A stretch of DNA of 64,000 nucleotides, taken from the NCBI RefSeq assembly GCF_028682395.1, contig NZ_JANHLC010000001.1, positions 1 to 64,000 of the forward strand. Reading direction: 5' to 3'. Position numbers and translations under genes: made by a program. Source of the stretch: Pseudomonas putida. Lineage in GTDB: Bacteria > Pseudomonadota > Gammaproteobacteria > Pseudomonadales > Pseudomonadaceae. Positions 55,868 through 64,000 of this stretch are shown one piece after another. Under the pieces are notes generated by a model. The model made no database searches and was not told where the DNA came from. It worked only from the letters and a program-made list of their open reading frames with translations. Position 1 is the stretch's first letter. The number at the start of each line of letters is the position of its first letter.

Positions 55868-57787
55868 TCAGGCGTCCAGTTCAGCCCAGCGCTCGACCAG
55901 TGCATCCAGCTCGGCCTGCAGGGTTTCCAAGCGCGCAATCACTGCGGCCGTCTCGGCCACTGGACGCTGATAGAAACCGCTATCGGCCATTTCCGCTTCT
56001 ACTGCGCCAATCTGCTGTTCCTTGGCATCGATCTCACCCGGCAAGGCTTCCAGCTCGCGCTGCAGCTTGTAGCTGAGTTTCTTCTTCGCCACCGGAGCCT
56101 CCACCGCCGCAGCCACGGGTGCAGGGGCTGCCGTGACCACAGCCGAATTCAGCTCGGCCTTGCCCGACTTGTTCTCAGTAACGCCCAGCAAACGCGGCGA
56201 ACCGCCCTGGCGTAGCCAATCCTGGTAACCCCCCACGTACTCGCGGACCTTGCCTTCACCTTCAAAGACCAGGGTGCTGGTCACCACGTTGTCGAGGAAA
56301 GCCCGGTCGTGGCTGACCATCAGCACCGTGCCCTGGAAGGTCAGCAGGACCTCTTCGAGCAACTCGAGGGTTTCCACATCGAGGTCGTTGGTTGGCTCAT
56401 CGAGTACCAGCAGGTTGGCCGGTTTGCTGAACAGCTTGGCCAGCAGCAGGCGCGCACGCTCGCCGCCAGACAGCGCCTTGACCGGGGTACGCGCACGCGC
56501 CGGGCTGAACAGGAAGTCGCCCAGGTAGCTCAATACATGACGGCTCTGGCCATCGATATCGATAAAGTCGCGGCCTTCGGCCACGTTGTCGATGACGGTC
56601 TTTTCCAGGTCGAGCTGATGGCGCAGTTGGTCGAAATAGGCCACTTCGATCTTGGTCCCGTCCTCGACCTTGCCGCTGACCGGCTCCAGCCCGCCCAGCA
56701 TCAACTTGAGCAAGGTGGTCTTGCCGGTCCCGTTGGCGCCGAGCAAGCCGATACGGTCGCCGCGCTGCAGGACCATGGAGAAGTCCTTGACCAGGAACGG
56801 GCCGCCCGGATGGGCAAAGCTGACGTTCTCGAGAACCATCACCTGCTTGCCGGACTTGTCGGCGGTATCGAGCTGGATATTCGCCTTGCCGGTGCGCTCG
56901 CGGCGTTCGCTACGCTCGACGCGCAGGGCCTTGAGGGCACGCACGCGGCCTTCGTTACGGGTGCGACGAGCCTTGATGCCCTGGCGAATCCAGACTTCTT
57001 CCTGGGCCAGGCGCTTGTCGAACAGCGCGTTGGCAGTTTCTTCCGCCGCCAGCGACGCCTCCTTGTGTACCAGGAAGCTCGCGTAGTCGCCGTTCCAGTC
57101 GATCAGACCGCCACGGTCCAGTTCGAGGATGCGGGTCGCCAGGTTCTGCAGGAAGGACCGGTCGTGCGTGATAAACAGCACCGCGCCCTGGAAGGCACTC
57201 AGCGCTTCTTCCAGCCAGGCGATTGCACCGATATCCAGGTGGTTGGTCGGTTCGTCGAGCAGCAGCAGATCCGGCTCGGACACCAGGGCCTGGGCCAGCA
57301 GCACACGACGACGCCAGCCACCGGACAATTCGGCGAGGGTCTTGTCGGCCGGCAGTTGCAGGCGGCTCAGGGTGCTGTCGACCAATTGCTGCAGGCGCCA
57401 GCCGTCACGGGCTTCGAGGTCGTGCTGAACGTGCATCAGCTTTTCCAGATCAGCGTCGGTGACGATGTTCTGGCTCAGGTGGTGATACTGCGCAAGCAGC
57501 TCGCCCACACCATCCAGGCCCTCGGCAACCACGTCGAACACCGTCCGCCCGTCGGCGACCGGCAATTCTTGCGGCAATTCGCCGATCTTGAGGCCGGGCG
57601 CACGCCAGACCGAGCCGTCATCGGGCTTCTGATCGCCCTTGACCAGCTTCATCATGCTGGATTTGCCTGTGCCGTTGCGGCCGATGATGCACACCCGCTC
57701 ACCACGGGCGATCTGCCAGGACACCTTGTCCAACAACGGCATCGCGCCGAAAGCAAGGGACACATCGCTGAATTTGAGCAGGGTCAT
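55868..57787 (-). CDS. uup: ABC-F ATPase Uup
   Basis: ABC-F protein of 639 residues with two ATPase domains: Walker A GRNGTGKSS and GANGTGKTT, signatures ELSGGWRRR and ALSGGERAR, Walker B DEPTNHLD and DEPTNDLD. A C-terminal coiled coil (LSYKLQRELEALPGEIDAKEQQIGAVEAE) matches Uup. It has no membrane domain, acts on ribosomes or nucleic acids, and in E. coli limits transposon precise excision. The ATG at 57787 follows GGAGAAGATC. Confidence 0.93.
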   Translation of the reverse strand: MTLLKFSDVSLAFGAMPLLDKVSWQIARGERVCIIGRNGTGKSSMMKLVKGDQKPDDGSVWRAPGLKIGELPQELPVADGRTVFDVVAEGLDGVGELLAQYHHLSQNIVTDADLEKLMHVQHDLEARDGWRLQQLVDSTLSRLQLPADKTLAELSGGWRRRVLLAQALVSEPDLLLLDEPTNHLDIGAIAWLEEALSAFQGAVLFITHDRSFLQNLATRILELDRGGLIDWNGDYASFLVHKEASLAAEETANALFDKRLAQEEVWIRQGIKARRTRNEGRVRALKALRVERSERRERTGKANIQLDTADKSGKQVMVLENVSFAHPGGPFLVKDFSMVLQRGDRIGLLGANGTGKTTLLKLMLGGLEPVSGKVEDGTKIEVAYFDQLRHQLDLEKTVIDNVAEGRDFIDIDGQSRHVLSYLGDFLFSPARARTPVKALSGGERARLLLAKLFSKPANLLVLDEPTNDLDVETLELLEEVLLTFQGTVLMVSHDRAFLDNVVTSTLVFEGEGKVREYVGGYQDWLRQGGSPRLLGVTENKSGKAELNSAVVTAAPAPVAAAVEAPVAKKKLSYKLQRELEALPGEIDAKEQQIGAVEAEMADSGFYQRPVAETAAVIARLETLQAELDALVERWAELDA

Positions 57788-57999
57788 GATCTTCTCCAAA
57801 AACCGGGCGCGCATTCTACCTGAGTTACGCCCCCAGGCGGCCGGCATTTTCGCCCGGGCCGACGCCGCGACAGGATTTGCCTGCATCTGTGCCCTTGCAG
57901 GCCTGCAAAGCTTTCACCGGTCGCTGGCAAAAGGCTAAGCTACGGTTCAATCAGTGTCGGCACCGTCGGCACTCGCCACGTTTTCTGTTCGGAAGTCTC

Positions 58000-59928
58000 A
58001 TGCGCAGCCGTCTTGTCAGCTTTTTATCCTGCCTGCTTCTCTCCACCTGCGCTGTCCAGAGCGCCCAGGCCGCCGACCTCTCGCAACAACGCCAGTACTA
58101 CGACGAAGCCAAGCGCGCGCTGGCCAAGGGCGACACCGGGCCCTACCGGCGTTACGCCGAAGCCTTGCGCACTTACCCACTGACGCCTTACCTGGCCTAC
58201 GACGAGCTCACTGCCCGCCTGAAAACCGCCAGCAATGCCGAAATCGAGAAATTCCTCGCCGAACACGGCGACCTGCCCCAGGCCAACTGGATGAAGCTGC
58301 GTTGGTTGCGCTGGCTGGCAGACCGTGGTGACTGGCAACCCTTCGTCAAATACTACGACCCGAAAATGAATTTCACCGAGCTGGACTGCCTCAACGGCCA
58401 GTACCAACTCAGCCACGGCCTGCGCGCCGAAGGCTATGCCAGCGCGGAAAAACTCTGGCTGAGCGGCAAGTCCCAGCCCAGCGCCTGCGACGCCCTGTTC
58501 GAACGCTGGGCCGCCGAGGGCCAGTTGACCGAGCAAAAACGCTGGCAGCGCGTCAAGCTGGCCGCCGAAGCCCGCAATTACAGCCTGGCCACCAGCCTGG
58601 TCAACGGCTTACCGACCCTGGGCGCCCAGGGCCGCTTGTTGATCGAAGTGGCGCAAAAGCCGGAGTTGCTGAGCAACCCGGCACGCTTCACCCCGGTCAA
58701 TGAGGCCATGTCCGATGTGGTCGGCCTGGGCCTGCGCCGCCTGGCACGCCAGGACCCGCAAAAAGCCCTGTCGCTGCTCGATGGCTATGCCAGCAGCATG
58801 CACTTCTCCCGTGACGAAAAAGTGGCGATTGCCCGTGAAATCGGCCTGACCCTGGCCCGGCGGTTCGACAGCCGCGCCCTGGATGTCATGACCCAGTACG
58901 ACCCGGAACTGCGTGACAACACCGTCACCGAGTGGCGCCTGCGCCTGCTCTTGCGCCTGGCCCGCTGGGAAGACGCCTACCAGTTGACCCGCAAGCTGCC
59001 CCAGGACCTGGCCAGCACCAACCGCTGGCGCTACTGGCAAGCCCGCAGCCTGGAACTCGCCGAACCACAAAACCCCCAAGCCATCGCGTTGTTCAAGGAT
59101 GTGGCCAAAGAGCGGGATTTCTACGGCTTCCTCGCCGCCGATCGCTCGCAGACCCCCTACCAGCTCAATAACAAGCCACTGGTGCTGAGCCAGCAGTTGA
59201 TCAACAAGGTGCGCAACACCCCGGGCGTACGCCGCGCGCTGGAGTTCCATGACCGCGGCCAGATCGTCGACGGTCGGCGCGAGTGGTACCACGTCAGCCG
59301 GGTCTTCAATCGCGATGAAATGGTCGCCCAGGCCAAGCTGGCCTACGACCTGAAATGGTATTTCCCGGCGATCCGTACCATCAGCCAGGCCCAGTACTGG
59401 GATGACCTGGATATCCGCTTCCCCATGGCCCACCGCGACACCCTGGTACGTGAAGCCAAGGTCCGCGGCCTGCATTCAAGCTGGGTATTTGCCATTACCC
59501 GCCAGGAGAGCGCCTTTATGGACGACGCGCGCTCCGGCGTGGGAGCCAGCGGCCTGATGCAGTTGATGCCGGCAACCGCCAAGGAAACCGCACGCAAGTT
59601 CAGCATCCCTCTGGCCTCGCCCCAGCAAGTGCTCAACCCGGATAAGAACATCCAACTGGGGGCGGCCTACCTGAGCCAGGTCCACGGCCAGTTCAACGGT
59701 AATCGGGTCCTCGCCTCTGCCGCCTACAACGCCGGCCCGGGCCGCGTGCGTCAGTGGCTCAAGGGCGCCAACCACCTGGGCTTCGATGTCTGGGTCGAAA
59801 GCATTCCGTTCGACGAAACGCGCCAGTACGTGCAGAACGTCCTGTCCTACTCGGTGATCTACGGCCAAAAACTCAACTCACCGCAACCGCTGGTGGATTG
59901 GCACGAACGCTATTTCGACGATCAGTAA
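58000..59928 (+). CDS. slt: Soluble lytic murein transglycosylase
   Basis: Enzyme of 642 residues with signal peptide (LSCLLLSTCAVQSAQA-A), a long alpha-superhelical U/L domain, and the C-terminal lysozyme-like domain with catalytic Glu503 (RQESAF), GLMQLMPATA, LGAAYLSQV and AAYNAGPGRV. It cleaves peptidoglycan to 1,6-anhydroMurNAc products in the periplasm. The ATG at 58000 follows CGGAAGTCTC. Confidence 0.95.
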   Translation: MRSRLVSFLSCLLLSTCAVQSAQAADLSQQRQYYDEAKRALAKGDTGPYRRYAEALRTYPLTPYLAYDELTARLKTASNAEIEKFLAEHGDLPQANWMKLRWLRWLADRGDWQPFVKYYDPKMNFTELDCLNGQYQLSHGLRAEGYASAEKLWLSGKSQPSACDALFERWAAEGQLTEQKRWQRVKLAAEARNYSLATSLVNGLPTLGAQGRLLIEVAQKPELLSNPARFTPVNEAMSDVVGLGLRRLARQDPQKALSLLDGYASSMHFSRDEKVAIAREIGLTLARRFDSRALDVMTQYDPELRDNTVTEWRLRLLLRLARWEDAYQLTRKLPQDLASTNRWRYWQARSLELAEPQNPQAIALFKDVAKERDFYGFLAADRSQTPYQLNNKPLVLSQQLINKVRNTPGVRRALEFHDRGQIVDGRREWYHVSRVFNRDEMVAQAKLAYDLKWYFPAIRTISQAQYWDDLDIRFPMAHRDTLVREAKVRGLHSSWVFAITRQESAFMDDARSGVGASGLMQLMPATAKETARKFSIPLASPQQVLNPDKNIQLGAAYLSQVHGQFNGNRVLASAAYNAGPGRVRQWLKGANHLGFDVWVESIPFDETRQYVQNVLSYSVIYGQKLNSPQPLVDWHERYFDDQ

Positions 59929-59939
59929 CACGCGCTGAG

Positions 59940-59978
59940 CAGCAAGCGGCCAGCAACGGCCCGCTTGTCGCTTGCAGC
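59940..59978. repeat. REP-like inverted repeat
   Basis: CAAGCGG and CCGCTTG flank a 10-base centre in a GC-rich AGCAAG-type sequence between the slt and mgtC-like stops. The pattern resembles short REP elements common in Pseudomonas and could also act as a terminator for the convergent genes. Confidence 0.4.
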
Positions 59979-59981
59979 CCC

Positions 59982-60698
59982 TTATTCCGTGGTACTGGGA
60001 CTCCAGAACGCCTGGACCACCAGGCTCGACCGGGAAATTCGCGCAATCAGCGCATCCAGTTCGTCGCCATCGACCGAAGTGGTGGCCAGCGTCGCTTCGA
60101 TCTCCACTTCGTCAGCGCCAAAGGCATGCACGTCGATATCGCTCGCCGGGTAGTTGCTGCGCTCCAGTTCGGCTTCCAGCAAGGCCAGCACGGCCTTTTG
60201 CTCGGAGCGGCGGGCAATCAGGTAGACGATATTGGTCACTTCCGCCGACACCACGTCCAGTGGCTGGCGGTTGATGTTGTTGACGATTGGACGCAGCAGC
60301 GTATTGGCCGCCAGCACGAACAACGTGCCGAGAAAGGCCTCGAGCACCAGGTCCGCGCCAGCGCAGGCGCCCACGGCTGCCGAGGCCCAGAGGGTCGCGG
60401 CGGTATTGAGGCCGCGCACATTGCCCTCTTCGCGCATGATGACACCGGCCCCGAGAAAACCGATCCCCGAGACCACATAGGCGACCACCCGTACCGCGCC
60501 TTCGGCGCCGCCCAGGCGGTTGGCCATATCGACAAAGATCGCCGCGCCCACCGCCACCAGCACATTGGTGCGCAAACCGGCGGTGCGCTGGCGGTACTGG
60601 CGCTCGAAACCGATCACCCCGCCAAGAATAAAGGCCGCGCTCAGGCTGACCAGGGTGTCGACCAGGGACGTCAGGTTGATGTTATTGATGGCTTGCAT
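59982..60698 (-). CDS. MgtC/SapB family membrane protein
   Basis: Protein of 238 residues with the MgtC signature GGVIGFERQYRQRTAGLRTNVLVAVGAAIFV, four to five helices and a soluble ACT-like C-terminal domain. MgtC is linked to growth in low Mg2+ and, in pathogens, inside macrophages, where it lowers ATP synthase activity. It lies downstream of mgtA on the same strand, suggesting co-expression under Mg2+ limitation. The ATG at 60698 follows AAAGGAAACGCT. Confidence 0.9.
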   Translation of the reverse strand: MQAINNINLTSLVDTLVSLSAAFILGGVIGFERQYRQRTAGLRTNVLVAVGAAIFVDMANRLGGAEGAVRVVAYVVSGIGFLGAGVIMREEGNVRGLNTAATLWASAAVGACAGADLVLEAFLGTLFVLAANTLLRPIVNNINRQPLDVVSAEVTNIVYLIARRSEQKAVLALLEAELERSNYPASDIDVHAFGADEVEIEATLATTSVDGDELDALIARISRSSLVVQAFWSPSTTE

Positions 60699-60717
60699 AG
60701 CGTTTCCTTTAGGTCGC

Positions 60718-60778
60718 AGTGGCAAGCTTCAAGCTGCCAGCAAGGGCACGCCCTGCACTTGAAGCTGGTCACTTGCCG
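60718..60778. repeat. Imperfect inverted repeat between mgtA and the mgtC-like gene
   Basis: GGCAAG and CTTCAAGCT on the left face ACTTGAAGCT and CTTGCC on the right, with GGGC/GCCC near the centre, spanning about 60 bp. It would fold into a long stem in either strand and may stop or slow transcription from mgtA into the mgtC-like gene. It is REP-like in composition. Confidence 0.45.
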
Positions 60779-60795
60779 CTGCGTCTATCCGTTGA

Positions 60796-63513
60796 TTACT
60801 GCCAGCCGAACCGGCGTACGTAGAAGCCTTTCACCGCCTGGGTCAGGGCCATGTAAGCCAGCAGGATCACCGGCAGAAAGACGAAGTACAGCGACGGCAG
60901 CGCCTGCAATTTAAAGTAGTGCGCCAACGGCCCCATCGGCAGGAAGATCCCCACCGCCATGATGACGCCCGTCATGACCATCAACGGCATGGCCGCGCGG
61001 CTTTGCACAAACGCAATCTTTGGCGTGCGGATCATGTGCACGATCAACGTCTGGGTCAGCAGCCCCACCACGAACCAGCCCGACTGAAACAATGTCTGGT
61101 GGTCCGGGGTGTTGGCATCAAAGACATACCACATCAAGGCGAATGTGCTGATGTCGAAGATCGAACTGATCGGGCCGAAGAACAACATGAAGCGCCCGAC
61201 ATCGGCAGGCTGCCAACGCTGGGGTTTTCTCAGGAGCTCCTCGTCCACGTTGTCGAACGGAATGGCGATTTGCGAAATATCGTAGAGCAGGTTCTGTACC
61301 AGCAGGTGCATCGGCAGCATCGGCAGGAACGGAATAAAGGCACTGGCCACCAACACCGAGAACACATTGCCGAAGTTCGAACTGGCGGTCATCTTGATGT
61401 ACTTGAGCATATTGGCGAAGGTCCGACGCCCTTCCAGCACACCCTCTTCCAGCACCATCAGGCTTTTTTCCAGCAGGATGATATCGGCCGCTTCCTTGGC
61501 GATATCCACCGCGCTGTCCACCGAAATACCAATATCGGCGGTGCGCAGGGCCGGTGCATCGTTGATCCCGTCGCCCATAAAGCCGACCACATGGCCATTG
61601 CCCTTGAGCAACCGCACAATGCGTTCCTTGTGGGCCGGAGTCAGGCGGGCAAACACATTGGTGCGCTCCACAGCCTCGGCCAGTTCGGCATCGCTCATGC
61701 GTTCGACATCATTGCCCAGCAGCACGCCCTGTTGCGCCAGGCCGACCTCGTGACAGATCTTCGCGGTCACCCGCTCGTTGTCGCCGGTCAACACCTTGAC
61801 CGCAATGCCATGCTCGGCCAGCGCCCGTAGCGCAGGCGCGGTGCTTTCCTTGGGTGGATCGAGAAATGCCACATAGCCAATCAGGGTCAACCCCTGCTCA
61901 TCGGCCAGGTTGTAGGTATCGCGCCCGTCCGGCATGGGCCGGGCCGCCACCGCAACGACGCGCAGGCCCTCTTCATTGAACGCCGCCGTGACCTGGCGAA
62001 TCCGCGCCAACAGGCTATCGCTCAGGGCCCCTTCGGCTTCGCCATGGCGCACCCGGGTGCAAACGGCCAGCACTTCTTCCACTGCGCCCTTGCAGATCAG
62101 CACGTGCGGGCGACCCTGCTCGGCCACCACCACCGACATACGCCGACGCGTAAAGTCGAAAGGAATCTCGTCGACCTTGCGAAACGCCGTGGCGACTTGC
62201 AGTTCGCGGTGCACTTCCACATGTTCGAGCACCGCCACGTCCAGCAGGTTCTTCAGGCCGGTCTGGTAGTAGCTGTTGAGGTAGGCCATTTCCAGCACGT
62301 CATCGGATTCCTCGCCCCAGACATCCACATGCCGGGCCAGGAAAATCCGGTCCTGGGTCAGGGTGCCGGTCTTGTCGGTGCACAGCACATCCATGGCACC
62401 GAAGTTCTGGATCGCATCCAGGCGTTTGACGATGACTTTTTTGCGCGATAGAAACACCGCGCCCTTGGCCAGGGTCGAGGTGACAATCATCGGCAGCATT
62501 TCCGGGGTAAGCCCCACCGCGACCGACAGCGCAAACAGCAGCGCTTCCATCCAGTCGCCCTTGGTAAAGCCATTGATAAACAGCACCAGGGGCGCCATCA
62601 CGAACATGAAGCGAATCAACAGCCAGCTGACTTTATTGACCCCGGCCTGGAACGAGGTCGGTCCACGGTCGGTGGCGCTGACGCGCTGGGCCAGGGCACC
62701 GAAGTAGGTGCTGTTACCGGTGGTCAGCACCAGTGCGGTGGCTGCGCCGGAGACCACGTTGGTGCCCATGAACAGGATGTTTTCCAGGTCCAGGGGATTG
62801 CGCGCCTGGGCATCCCCCTGCCGCGCGAACTTCTCCACTGGCATCGACTCACCGGTCATCGCAGCCTGGCTGACAAACAGGTCCTTGGCGCTCAAGACCC
62901 GGCAATCGGCAGGAATCATGTCGCCCGCCGACAGCACGATGAGATCGCCTGGCACCAACTGTTTGATCGGCAACTCGATACGTCGGCTCGCACCGGCGTC
63001 CAGATCCCGGCGCAGCACCGTAGCGGTGTTGCTGACCATGGCCTTGAGGGCATCGGCGGCCTTGTTCGACTTGGCTTCCTGCCAGAAACGCAGCAGGGTC
63101 GAAAGCACCACCATGGCGAAAATCACCACGGCGGCCTTCATGTCTTCGGTCAACCAGGAGATCACGGCCAGCAGGCTCAGCAGCAGGTTGAACGGATTTT
63201 TGTAGCAGTGCCACAGGTGGGTCCACCAGCGCAGCGGTTGTTCGTGCTCGACTTCATTGAGGCCGTACTGCTGGCGCAGGGCATCGGCTTGCTGCTCGCT
63301 CAGGCCGTCGGAGTGGGCGGCGAGCTTTTCCATTGCGCGCGGGGCCGTGTCATGGGCGGCCGCCACCAGGGTTTGCGCCAAGGTGGGTGGGACGTCGCGG
63401 CTGACATTGCTGTCGCCCAGGCTTTCGAGCAGGGCCAGGCGCCGGAAGTGCCGGGCAAAGTGCCGGGTCCGCAGGAAGCCGGCGAAGAATTCTTTCAGTA
63501 GGGTGAGTTTCAT
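60796..63513 (-). CDS. mgtA: Magnesium-translocating P-type ATPase
   Basis: P-type ATPase of 905 residues: N-terminal cation-ATPase domain, actuator motif TGES (220-223), phosphorylation motif DKTGTLT with Asp380, NEE-type nucleotide domain, GDGINDAPAL hinge and about ten membrane helices. It imports Mg2+ at low supply. The start at 63513 follows CGGGAGTAGACA; a long hairpin ends three bases before that site, and a short leader peptide gene lies further upstream. Confidence 0.95.
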   Translation of the reverse strand: MKLTLLKEFFAGFLRTRHFARHFRRLALLESLGDSNVSRDVPPTLAQTLVAAAHDTAPRAMEKLAAHSDGLSEQQADALRQQYGLNEVEHEQPLRWWTHLWHCYKNPFNLLLSLLAVISWLTEDMKAAVVIFAMVVLSTLLRFWQEAKSNKAADALKAMVSNTATVLRRDLDAGASRRIELPIKQLVPGDLIVLSAGDMIPADCRVLSAKDLFVSQAAMTGESMPVEKFARQGDAQARNPLDLENILFMGTNVVSGAATALVLTTGNSTYFGALAQRVSATDRGPTSFQAGVNKVSWLLIRFMFVMAPLVLFINGFTKGDWMEALLFALSVAVGLTPEMLPMIVTSTLAKGAVFLSRKKVIVKRLDAIQNFGAMDVLCTDKTGTLTQDRIFLARHVDVWGEESDDVLEMAYLNSYYQTGLKNLLDVAVLEHVEVHRELQVATAFRKVDEIPFDFTRRRMSVVVAEQGRPHVLICKGAVEEVLAVCTRVRHGEAEGALSDSLLARIRQVTAAFNEEGLRVVAVAARPMPDGRDTYNLADEQGLTLIGYVAFLDPPKESTAPALRALAEHGIAVKVLTGDNERVTAKICHEVGLAQQGVLLGNDVERMSDAELAEAVERTNVFARLTPAHKERIVRLLKGNGHVVGFMGDGINDAPALRTADIGISVDSAVDIAKEAADIILLEKSLMVLEEGVLEGRRTFANMLKYIKMTASSNFGNVFSVLVASAFIPFLPMLPMHLLVQNLLYDISQIAIPFDNVDEELLRKPQRWQPADVGRFMLFFGPISSIFDISTFALMWYVFDANTPDHQTLFQSGWFVVGLLTQTLIVHMIRTPKIAFVQSRAAMPLMVMTGVIMAVGIFLPMGPLAHYFKLQALPSLYFVFLPVILLAYMALTQAVKGFYVRRFGWQ

Positions 63514-63526
63514 TGTCTACTCCCGC

Positions 63527-63567
63527 GCTGCTCGCGCTCACCCTCAACGGGTGACTACGCGAGCAGC
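63527..63567 (-). promoter_or_regulatory. Leader hairpin next to the mgtA ribosome binding site
   Basis: A 10-bp stem GCTGCTCGCG/CGCGAGCAGC encloses a second 6-bp stem TCACCC/GGGTGA. Its foot is three bases from the mgtA Shine-Dalgarno sequence (63520-63524). This is a good candidate for an Mg2+- or leader-translation-dependent switch. Confidence 0.55.
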
Positions 63568-63608
63568 CTAGATCTTGAACAGTCGGTCATGGTTTCAGTG
63601 CTCTTCGG

Positions 63609-63627
63609 GGCGGGCGGTTGGCCCGCC
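63609..63627 (-). promoter_or_regulatory. GC-rich hairpin overlapping or following the leader peptide
   Basis: GGCGGGC/GCCCGCC around a 5-base loop, three bases beyond the leader peptide stop codon on the minus strand. A ribosome at the end of the leader would occlude it, as expected for an attenuation element. Confidence 0.45.
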
Positions 63628-63629
63628 AG

Positions 63630-63707
63630 TCAATGGAATGATCGCGGGCTGGCCGGCAGTGCCGGGCGGTGTCGCTGGCGACGCAATGGGATGGCGATAG
63701 TGCGCAT
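63630..63707 (-). CDS. Candidate mgtA leader peptide
   Basis: A 25-residue open frame with a good ribosome binding site (AAAGGGAGCAGCGCC before ATG 63707). It reads MRTIAIPLRRQRHRPALPA and a short Ser/Arg/Phe/His tail, so it is rich in Arg and Pro like the MgtL leader of Salmonella mgtA, though the sequence is not the same. It ends 116 bp before mgtA with two hairpins between. The role as a regulatory leader is inference. Confidence 0.5.
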   Translation of the reverse strand: MRTIAIPLRRQRHRPALPASPRSFH

Positions 63708-64000
63708 GGCGCTGCTCCCTTTATGGCGGCGGAAAGGGAAACCTTCTGGCGGGTACCACCCGTCGTGCCTGGACCGCGAAGATCAGGCAGGCAGGGTTCG
63801 TCCGTCGCGAACGACAGGCGTGTCCAAACCAGCGCAGCAGTCGGGCGAGGCCGGACTGTCACACGGTATTCAGCGTCGATTGAAAGGGGGAATCGCGAAG
63901 CTGTCCGCAGGACTGCTTCAGGAAGCCGCTTCTCGCTTTTCGGCGAGACAACGGCAGGGGAAACTGCGCGTTATCGAGCCGAAGCTGTGCCGGTCAAATA
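63708..64000. other. mgtA upstream region (continues past window)
   Basis: No convincing gene is visible in the last 293 bp. Stem-forming stretches occur (for example GTACC around 63750 and TCTCGC-TTTTC-GGCGAGA near 63930). It probably contains the mgtA promoter and the 5' part of its leader. Confidence 0.4.

Noticed and set aside
56309..57823. 504-codon plus-strand frame antisense to uup
   Set aside because: Shadow of uup, caused by GC-rich third positions.
63587..63862. 91-codon minus-strand frame upstream of mgtA
   Set aside because: It overlaps the leader region in another frame without a ribosome binding site; the 25-codon frame at 63630-63707 is better supported.

Overview
The window is a stretch of Pseudomonas chromosome, most likely the P. 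fluorescens group. The main evidence is the core block thrS-infC-rpmI-rplT-pheS-pheT-ihfA-merR-tRNA-Pro (28888-36358, minus strand) with an AUU-started infC, together with csrA, DUF1654, endA, slt, uup and the typical GC-rich codon use. All functions below are read from sequence and family knowledge; no searches were run.

Region 1 (1-1.5 kb) holds a DUF4405 membrane protein and an orphan ABC ATPase. Region 2 (1.6-28.6 kb) is an accessory aromatic-catabolism super-cluster. A minus-strand operon (8704 down to 1663) encodes a fumarylacetoacetase-like hydrolase, a homogentisate-dioxygenase-type ring-cleavage enzyme, an MhpA-like hydroxylase, the remnant of an outer-membrane channel gene, an MFS importer and a PhzS-like flavin hydroxylase; a NIPSNAP gene diverges from it. 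Next come a HupE-like metal permease and a TetR regulator facing a Bcr/CflA efflux pump. A plus-strand run follows (12029-21305): IclR regulator, dienelactone hydrolase-like enzyme, DUF3500 protein with a His-rich tail, atypical SDR, SnoaL-like protein, second FAH-family hydrolase, chemoreceptor and TfdB-like phenol hydroxylase. A second MFS importer with an intact SphA-type channel lies on the minus strand. The last piece is a meta-cleavage set (extradiol dioxygenase, aldehyde dehydrogenase, alpha/beta hydrolase) diverging from a LysR regulator. Four copies of a 17-bp palindrome, TTTCCR-N5-YGGAAA, lie in intergenic regions of this cluster and suggest one regulon, possibly governed by the IclR protein. 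The region ends at a frameshifted Crp/Fnr-type remnant beside tRNA-Pro(GGG).

Region 3 (28.9-36.4 kb) is the translation operon. Region 4 (36.7-44 kb) has small secreted proteins, a cold-shock protein, periplasmic asparaginase, a DUF1654-endA pair behind a perfect LexA-type box, csrA, a DinB-like protein and a phage-integrase remnant beside tRNA-Val(GAC).

Region 5 (44-64 kb) is ordinary chromosome: a PuuB-like oxidase, a C39-like lipoprotein lacking its catalytic residues, TerC, NhaR, transporters (MFS, SstT), an AroE-like dehydrogenase, a universal stress protein, Uup, Slt, an MgtC-like protein and the MgtA Mg2+ pump. MgtA is preceded by a candidate short Arg/Pro-containing leader peptide and a long hairpin next to its ribosome binding site.
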